Shown here in pieces: positions 6,503-10,691 of a DNA stretch of 10,691 nt. Source of the DNA: Euryarchaeota archaeon UBA202 (lineage in GTDB: Archaea; Thermoplasmatota; E2; UBA202); the NCBI GenBank assembly GCA_002502685.1, contig DAQA01000035.1:1-10691 (forward strand). The letters run 5' to 3'. Under the pieces are notes generated by a model. It made no database searches and was not told the DNA's origin. It saw only the letters and a list, made by a program, of their open reading frames with translations. Made by a program: the position numbers and the translations under genes. The number at the start of each line of letters is the position of its first letter. Positions within the stretch are counted from its first letter, which is position 1.

Positions 6503-6516
6503 AGGGAGGTATCCCT
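6503..6516. repeat. Inverted repeat AGGGA-N4-TCCCT upstream of the prenyltransferase gene
   Basis: A perfect 5-base inverted repeat with spacer GGTA, followed by TGAA. It has the same arms, spacer length and following bases as the repeat at 918-931 in front of the transporter gene, which raises the chance that both are sites for one regulator. Confidence 0.35.
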
Positions 6517-6531
6517 GAAAGAATAGATGGA

Positions 6532-6546
6532 GAAAGGAATCCTTTC
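6532..6546. repeat. 15-base near-perfect palindrome GAAAGGA-A-TCCTTTC
   Basis: Seven-base arms surround a single central A, a geometry more typical of a protein-binding operator than of an RNA hairpin. It ends about 38 bases upstream of the TATA-like box of the prenyltransferase gene. Confidence 0.4.
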
Positions 6547-6583
6547 TATCATGAAAAAGAGAGATGAAAAACGCCATAATAAC

Positions 6584-6593
6584 TTTTATATTT
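6584..6593 (+). promoter_or_regulatory. Putative TATA box of the lipid prenyltransferase gene
   Basis: TTTTATATTT is centred about 30 bases upstream of the ATG at 6618, so the mRNA would start within a few bases of the start codon. It is nearly the same sequence as the box before the serA-like gene. Confidence 0.45.
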
Positions 6594-6617
6594 GACTAAC
6601 ATGTTCTTAATTGTACC

Positions 6618-7445
6618 ATGAAAGGGGAGGTACGTATTTTACGGCCCTTAAATTGCATACTAGCGGGGTGTGTCGTAATCATTGCAGCTTTTATTGTTCT
6701 CCCGGTCTCTGAAATTATGGATGTGTGGCTATCCATAGCCCTTGCTGCAATAGCAGCTGGCCTTATTTCAGGTGCCGGCATGGCAATTAATGATTATGTA
6801 GATATTGATACTGATGCCATCATACATCCAGAGAGACCACTTCCTTCAGGCAGTATCACTAAGGAGGCGGTGCTGAAATTATCTGTATCATTATTTCTGG
6901 TGTCACTTATTCTTACAGCCTATGTGAACCTTATATGTTTTGGTATTGCACTCCTAGTCATAGTCCTTGAGGTGGGATATGCCCTATATCTCCATAAGTC
7001 ACTTCTGGGTAAAAATATTATCGTGAGTTTCGCTGTGGCTCTTGCTTTTATCTTTGGGGGATCAGTTGTTGGTAAAGTATGGGCAAGGGAACTATGGATT
7101 CTAGCCATTTTAACATTTGTTGCAAATGTAGCACGGGAAATTATAAAGGATGTGGAGGATATCGCAGGGGATCAATATACAACACGGAAAACATTCCCCA
7201 TGGTGTTTGGCATCAAATGGTCTAATTGGTATGCCTCTCTTCTTCTGGGCTTGGTGATAGCGCTTAGCCCCGTGCCATTTCTATTAGACATAGTTGGCAC
7301 TGCTTATCTTCCCTTATGCATTGTAACTGATATAATATTGTTGTATTCTATACTGAGGATTAGAAAACCCACCTTGGCACAAAAAAATATCAGATATGCA
7401 ATGATGGTAGCTCTGGGAGCATTTTTTGCCGGAGCCGTGCTATAA
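6618..7445 (+). CDS. Digeranylgeranylglyceryl phosphate synthase (UbiA prenyltransferase family)
   Basis: This membrane enzyme adds the second geranylgeranyl chain to geranylgeranylglyceryl phosphate, giving the core of archaeal diether lipids. The protein has 275 residues and about eight or nine hydrophobic segments, as expected for the UbiA family. The first aspartate-rich motif is NDYVDIDTD (58-66), followed by the family stretch HPERPLPSG (70-78). The second is KDVEDIAGD (177-185) preceded by REII. These aspartates coordinate magnesium and the prenyl diphosphate. The DGGGP synthase assignment, rather than another UbiA prenyltransferase (menaquinone, heme), rests on the overall archaeal pattern and on the presence of the pathway's preceding enzyme at 88-840. 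The start at 6618 is supported by the TATA-like box 30 bases upstream. Confidence 0.88.
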   Translation: MKGEVRILRPLNCILAGCVVIIAAFIVLPVSEIMDVWLSIALAAIAAGLISGAGMAINDYVDIDTDAIIHPERPLPSGSITKEAVLKLSVSLFLVSLILTAYVNLICFGIALLVIVLEVGYALYLHKSLLGKNIIVSFAVALAFIFGGSVVGKVWARELWILAILTFVANVAREIIKDVEDIAGDQYTTRKTFPMVFGIKWSNWYASLLLGLVIALSPVPFLLDIVGTAYLPLCIVTDIILLYSILRIRKPTLAQKNIRYAMMVALGAFFAGAVL

Positions 7446-7469
7446 GAAAAAAGATAGGGAAAAAAAGAG
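7446..7469 (-). terminator. T-rich tract, likely end of the argS transcript
   Basis: On the minus strand this segment reads as two runs of T (seven and six) separated by CCCTATC, about 125 bases past the argS stop codon. Archaeal RNA polymerase commonly releases at such T-runs. The plus-strand gene ending at 7445 may use the short T-run near 7541-7547. Confidence 0.35.
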
Positions 7470-7593
7470 TATCATATATATATAAATAAATTATAGATAT
7501 AAACGATAACCCAAAGATAACGCCCTTTATGTAGTATTCGTTTTTATACCGGATGGCCCGGAGATAACACCAAAAAGTAAACAGCGACTGTGA

Positions 7594-9303
7594 TTACATG
7601 CTTTCTAGTGCCTGTATCCCCAAGAGGGATAGAGTATTTTTGAGAACTTGCTGTGTAGCTTGTACCAATGCTAAGCGTTCTTTTTCATATTCATCCCCAA
7701 TGACTCTGCAGTCCCGATAGAATTGATTCCATGATGCCGCTAGGTGGTAACCATACTCGGCGACATAGGCAGGATTATAATGACGTATTGCTTGAGTGAT
7801 GACCTCAGGTAATGTAGCAAGCTTTTTAATCAAGGCAATTTCAGTCTCATGGGTAAGAACTGAAGGATGAATGACCGGGCGGGTATCCGTTTTCTGTAAA
7901 ATTGAACGACAGCGGGCATAGGCATACTGAATAAATGGCGCTGATTCACCATCAAAATTGAGAGCGTCTTCCCAGCGAAAAGTAATGGGTTTATCTGTTT
8001 GAACCTTAATGAGGTTATACCGTATTGCGCCTATGCCGACATGCTCAGCAATGGTTTGCACAACCTGTGCGGGAAGAGCACGTCGTTTTGTTACTTCCTT
8101 TTGAGCACGATTCACTGCTTCATCCATGAGATCATCAAGGTAGACTACCTGCCCTTTCCGTGTCGACATTCTTCCTTCAGGAAGTGAAACAAAAGAGTAA
8201 AAAACATTAAGGGGACAGTCTGCCCCCAAAAGGGTTAGGGCTATGGCAACTTGACGGGCTTCAAGCTTATGATCCTCGCCAAGAATATTGATCATGCCGT
8301 CAGCATGCTGACTCTTCCAGAGATGATACGCAATATCTCGAGTGGCATAGAGGCTGGTGCCATCATTGCGCGTAAGATAGAAATTTTTGTTTCGTCCATG
8401 GATGCCAAATGTATCAAGATTAAGATAGAGAGCATTATCCTCCTTGCCGCTATAGGATGTTTGCGCAAGTTTGGTGATGACAGTATTGACGCTACCATCA
8501 AGAAGAAACCGGGATTCCTCAATAAAGGAATCAAGTGAAATATTTAATCTGCCAAGGCTCTGGATTATGCCCGTGAGAACGGGCTTATAGATTTTTTTTG
8601 CATGGTTTAATAGGGAGGGGTTTCCCTCTTCGCATCCGTGTATGATAGCCGTGATTTCTTGGGCCACACGGGGGTCCTTTTTCATGAGAGCAGCTGCTTG
8701 TTGATAGAAGGGAACAAGGACATGATCTGGTTTCAGTTTGGGATCAGGGGATAAATCCAAATGATCAACACCCCATACAAGGATAGCTATTTGCTTACCC
8801 ATATCGTCAAGGTAAAATTGTGTTTCAATAGTATATCCACCTGCTCTAAAAATTCTTGCCAGTGTATCACCAATTATGGGATTGCGAGCGCGACCAATAT
8901 GAAGGGGACCAGTGGGATTTGTGGATGTATGTTCCAGAATCAGAGTGGAGTTGCATAAAGGATGATGTCCATAGGAATCACCCTTTTTTTGTATGAGGCG
9001 TAATGTTGCCTCAATAAGTTTTTGGTGGTTGATAAAAAAATTGATATATCCATTTTTTGCCTCTGTTTTTTCAATCCAGGGTGACGTGGGGGATATACGA
9101 ATAAGAGTAGTAGCAAGAGTTTGAGGATTTTGCTTGGCCAATTTAGCAAGTGAAAAACAGGGAAAGGCAATATCTGCCATCCCCCCCGGAGGAATTTCAA
9201 GAAGTTTCTCAATATCAATCTCATGGGAGCTATAGTGGATAGACAGTGATGATACCAGAAACAAGGACACTGCTTCCTTGAAACGAGCGAGAGGATAGGA
9301 CAT
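7594..9303 (-). CDS. argS: Arginyl-tRNA synthetase (ArgRS, class I)
   Basis: This enzyme attaches arginine to tRNA-Arg in the cytoplasm. The 569-residue protein has the normal ArgRS order. The N-terminal additional domain spans about 1-100. A Rossmann catalytic domain begins with STNPTGPLHIGRARN (127-141), in which HIGR (135-138) is the HIGH signature. FYLDDMGKQI follows at 163-172. NDGTSLYATRDIAYH (313-327) is a conserved arginine-pocket segment. EGRMSTRKG (376-384) is the KMSKS-type loop. A helical anticodon-binding (DALR) domain fills the C-terminal part, with APFIQYAYARCRSI (455-468). The gene stands alone, convergent with the lipid prenyltransferase and divergent from hflX. The ATG at 9303 is supported by a TATA-like box about 30 bases upstream. 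Confidence 0.97.
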   Translation of the reverse strand: MSYPLARFKEAVSLFLVSSLSIHYSSHEIDIEKLLEIPPGGMADIAFPCFSLAKLAKQNPQTLATTLIRISPTSPWIEKTEAKNGYINFFINHQKLIEATLRLIQKKGDSYGHHPLCNSTLILEHTSTNPTGPLHIGRARNPIIGDTLARIFRAGGYTIETQFYLDDMGKQIAILVWGVDHLDLSPDPKLKPDHVLVPFYQQAAALMKKDPRVAQEITAIIHGCEEGNPSLLNHAKKIYKPVLTGIIQSLGRLNISLDSFIEESRFLLDGSVNTVITKLAQTSYSGKEDNALYLNLDTFGIHGRNKNFYLTRNDGTSLYATRDIAYHLWKSQHADGMINILGEDHKLEARQVAIALTLLGADCPLNVFYSFVSLPEGRMSTRKGQVVYLDDLMDEAVNRAQKEVTKRRALPAQVVQTIAEHVGIGAIRYNLIKVQTDKPITFRWEDALNFDGESAPFIQYAYARCRSILQKTDTRPVIHPSVLTHETEIALIKKLATLPEVITQAIRHYNPAYVAEYGYHLAASWNQFYRDCRVIGDEYEKERLALVQATQQVLKNTLSLLGIQALESM

Positions 9304-9327
9304 GCACAGCGTATATGTTAGTTATAA

Positions 9328-9338
9328 TATTTAAAAAT
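9328..9338 (-). promoter_or_regulatory. Putative TATA box of argS
   Basis: Read on the minus strand this is ATTTTTAAATA, centred 30 bases upstream of the ATG at 9303, implying a leaderless transcript. The sequence is A+T-rich on both strands and could also direct transcription rightward into the structured region at about 9360-9524. Confidence 0.45.
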
Positions 9339-9460
9339 GGATGAAGGGTTAAGATATCTAAGAGATACAGATGTAAAGGGGTGTTTAGTGGAGATTTAAG
9401 GCGAAGGTTCCACCGCGGGTAAATGCATGCAGGAAAGGATATTTTGTATTCCCAATAGTA

Positions 9461-9479
9461 CCCACATCTTGAAGGTGGG
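9461..9479 (+). repeat. Hairpin CCCAC/GTGGG in the argS-hflX gap
   Basis: CCCAC pairs with GTGGG around a nine-base loop ATCTTGAAG. Hairpins of this look, with C-rich and G-rich arms around a pyrimidine/purine core, resemble the subterminal hairpins of IS200/IS605 elements. No transposase or TnpB gene is nearby, so that reading is weak. Confidence 0.35.
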
Positions 9480-9509
9480 GAACTCTAGAATTACCTAAGG
9501 TCGAGGATC

Positions 9510-9524
9510 AAAAAAAGTTTTTTT
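9510..9524 (+). terminator. A7-G-T7 palindrome, candidate terminator
   Basis: Seven A, one G and seven T form a perfect A/T inverted repeat that ends in a T-run, downstream of the hairpin at 9461-9479. It would stop a rightward transcript arising near 9360. It is symmetric, so it could equally affect leftward transcription. Confidence 0.35.
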
Positions 9525-9590
9525 AAATATGCCTGTCTGGGTATATCTTCCAATATTTTTCTTGCTACTTTATGAAGTTTAGATAGGGCA

Positions 9591-9607
9591 CCCCCCCCCA
9601 ACCCCCC
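9591..9607 (+). repeat. Poly-C tract C9-AA-C6
   Basis: A run of nine C, two A and six C, flanked by ATAGGG (9584-9589) and CCCTAT (9605-9610), which could pair. The complementary strand is G-rich enough to consider quadruplex-like folding. The tract lies about 120-140 bases upstream of the hflX start. Such homopolymers are rare in this A+T-rich window and are prone to length change and sequencing error. Confidence 0.7.
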
Positions 9608-9687
9608 TATTTCATGTGGAAATCCACCTCTGGGGCCAACACGGATGACTAGAGGAAGTGACATAGATGCACCGATAAAGCACGAAA

Positions 9688-9696
9688 ATTTTTAAG
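9688..9696 (+). promoter_or_regulatory. Putative TATA box of hflX
   Basis: ATTTTTAAG is centred about 36 bases before the ATG at 9728, implying a leader of about 9 bases. The box directly precedes the other in-frame ATG at 9698, which would then lie upstream of the transcription start. This argues for the start at 9728. Confidence 0.4.
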
Positions 9697-9727
9697 CATG
9701 ACACATCTATATAATCAACAATATATT

Positions 9728-10691
9728 ATGGAGCCGCCAAGAAAGAGGGGGATTATTATTTCCCTTAACAATAATACAGCCGAATTATATGACTTGGTGT
9801 ATTCATTGGATTATCAAGTACATAAAACATTTATCCAAAATCGAAAAAAGCCTGATGGGAAATATTATATAGGAAAAGGACTGCTTGCTCAGCTAGGAGA
9901 TTTTGTCATAGAAAACAATATTGAATTGGCAATTGTGAATGGGGCACTGAAGCCATCCCAATGGTTCAATATGGAAAAAGAATTAGGAATACCAATTTAT
10001 GATCGTATCCGGCTCATATTAGATATTTTTGCTGACCGGGCACAGAGAAAAGAGGCACGCCTGCAGGTCAGGCTAGCCCAATATCAATATGAACGACCTT
10101 ATGTAAAAGAATTAATCCATCAAACAAGAATGGGTGAACATCCAGGATACATGGGTGGGGGGGAATATCCTGTTGATGATTACTATGAAATGATTAAAAA
10201 GCAGATACGACGAATAAAAGAAGATCTACAAAAAATTAGGCAAGATAGGAAGACCCGAAGAAGAACCCGGAGAAATAGTGGATTTTATTTAGTGTCAATA
10301 ACAGGCTATACCAATGCGGGAAAAAGCAGCCTCTTGAACGTCCTGACAGGAGAAAAAGTGATTGTAGAAGAAAAACTCTTTTCCACATTATCCACTACTA
10401 CCCGACGTATACAAAAATATAGTGGTAAAACTCCGCCCATTCTGCTTACAGACACTATAGGATTTATCCAAGATTTACCCCATTGGTTAATTCAATCATT
10501 TCATGCCACCTTAGAAGAGATAGCACTTGCCGATGTCATTGTTTTGGTAGTTGATCTAAGTGAAGACCCAGACACAATACAAGAAAAAACACGTGTTTCT
10601 CTCCAGGAGTTACAAGAGATTGGTAGCTCTGCTACCATTATCATGGCATTAAACAAAAGCGATCTTCTGACTGCCCATGAAATAACAATTA
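9728..10691 (+). CDS. hflX: GTPase HflX, C-terminus cut by the window end
   Basis: HflX binds the large ribosomal subunit and in bacteria splits stalled ribosomes. 321 residues are visible. The N-terminal HflX domain starts with RGIIISL (7-13) and includes the characteristic DRIRLILDIFADRAQRKEARLQVRLAQ (92-118, hallmark residues D92, R93, R104 and E109). A basic coiled stretch (about 155-182) links to the G domain, with the P-loop GYTNAGKSS (193-201), switch I threonines in STTTRR (222-227), DTIGF (242-246) and NKSD (309-312). Bacterial HflX carries a GPGETQLE-type glycine loop before the linker. Here the corresponding place reads GYMGGGEYPVDDYY (140-153), which I take as the archaeal variant. 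An in-frame ATG at 9698 would add ten residues. A seven-G run (10157-10163) lies within the gene but the frame continues. The frame is open to the end of the window. Confidence 0.93.
   Translation, partial: MEPPRKRGIIISLNNNTAELYDLVYSLDYQVHKTFIQNRKKPDGKYYIGKGLLAQLGDFVIENNIELAIVNGALKPSQWFNMEKELGIPIYDRIRLILDIFADRAQRKEARLQVRLAQYQYERPYVKELIHQTRMGEHPGYMGGGEYPVDDYYEMIKKQIRRIKEDLQKIRQDRKTRRRTRRNSGFYLVSITGYTNAGKSSLLNVLTGEKVIVEEKLFSTLSTTTRRIQKYSGKTPPILLTDTIGFIQDLPHWLIQSFHATLEEIALADVIVLVVDLSEDPDTIQEKTRVSLQELQEIGSSATIIMALNKSDLLTAHEITI

Larger units (their letters stand above)
6286..6617. other. 332-base region upstream of the lipid prenyltransferase gene with clustered short repeats
   Basis: I see no credible gene here. 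The distal part, about 6286-6480, shows only a weak CTAGAG/CTCTAG pairing. The proximal part holds a direct repeat (6482-6500), two inverted repeats (6503-6516 and 6532-6546) and a TATA-like box (6584-6593). This concentration of elements ahead of a gene with an apparently leaderless start suggests regulated transcription. No tRNA-like cloverleaf or known riboswitch was recognised. Confidence 0.45.
9304..9697. other. 394-base divergent intergenic region between argS and hflX
   Basis: No convincing protein gene is present. A 20-codon plus-strand reading frame starts at 9337 and stops at 9399 but has no other support. Structural elements in order are a hairpin (9461-9479), an A7-G-T7 palindrome ending in a T-run (9510-9524), a C9-AA-C6 tract (9591-9607) and a small hairpin GTGG/CCAC (9616-9627). 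The first part could encode a small RNA of about 165 bases starting near 9360 and ending at the T-run. I recognised no RNase P RNA, SRP RNA or tRNA hallmark. Part of the region may instead be a decayed mobile-element end. Confidence 0.4.

Noticed and set aside
6257..6577. A minus-strand 106-residue reading frame antisense to the end of the small membrane gene and its downstream gap
   Set aside because: The composition is erratic, it overlaps the more plausible plus-strand gene, and it runs through the repeat cluster upstream of the prenyltransferase gene.
6286..6617. tRNA, box C/D RNA, riboswitch or CRISPR array in the longer intergenic regions
   Set aside because: I looked for T-loop and anticodon-arm patterns, box C and D motifs and regularly spaced repeats in all the gaps longer than 200 bases and found none that fit. 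A covariance-model scan would be decisive.
9337..9399. A 20-codon plus-strand reading frame in the argS-hflX gap
   Set aside because: It is too short to judge, begins inside the A+T-rich promoter stretch, and has no ribosome binding site or family resemblance.
9461..9479. Complete IS200/IS605 element
   Set aside because: There is only one hairpin of the right look; no tnpA or tnpB gene, second end or target duplication is visible.

Overview
This window looks like a chromosomal segment of an archaeon, most likely a euryarchaeote, with a moderately AT-rich genome. The evidence is a geranylgeranylglyceryl phosphate synthase and a digeranylgeranylglyceryl phosphate synthase of the UbiA family (the two enzymes that build the archaeal ether-lipid core), an archaeal-type 4-demethylwyosine synthase (TYW1/Taw1), and A+T-rich boxes about 28-40 bases upstream of nearly every start codon. 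These fit TATA-driven, leaderless or short-leader mRNAs. I cannot name a genus from the sequence alone.

Layout. Bases 88-2557 carry three plus-strand genes: GGGP synthase, a queuosine/archaeosine-precursor transporter (YhhQ/QPTR family), and a short 3-phosphoglycerate-dehydrogenase-like protein whose usual catalytic glutamate seems to be replaced. A 261-base convergent gap with small repeats and hairpins follows. Bases 2819-4935 are a minus-strand pair, taw1 followed by a DUF401 membrane transporter, overlapping by 7 bases. Bases 5164-7445 are plus-strand: a calcineurin-like metallophosphoesterase, a two-helix small membrane protein, and the UbiA-family lipid prenyltransferase, which has a long upstream region full of short repeats. 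Bases 7594-9303 on the minus strand encode arginyl-tRNA synthetase. A 394-base divergent region follows, with a hairpin, a poly-T run and a poly-C tract. The window ends inside an HflX GTPase gene.

How the genes relate. Two functional themes recur: ether-lipid assembly (GGGPS and DGGGPS, about 6 kb apart) and tRNA or ribosome function (precursor transporter for 7-deazaguanine tRNA modification, wyosine synthesis, ArgRS, HflX). Apart from the overlapping taw1-DUF401 pair, most genes appear to have their own promoter, so this is a set of mostly single-gene units rather than one operon.

I found no CRISPR array, rRNA, tRNA, intact insertion sequence, or convincing undescribed multi-gene system. 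The most useful leads are the altered active site of the SerA-like protein, the translational coupling of an uncharacterised transporter to a wyosine enzyme, palindromes in or near promoters, and the structured non-coding region between argS and hflX.
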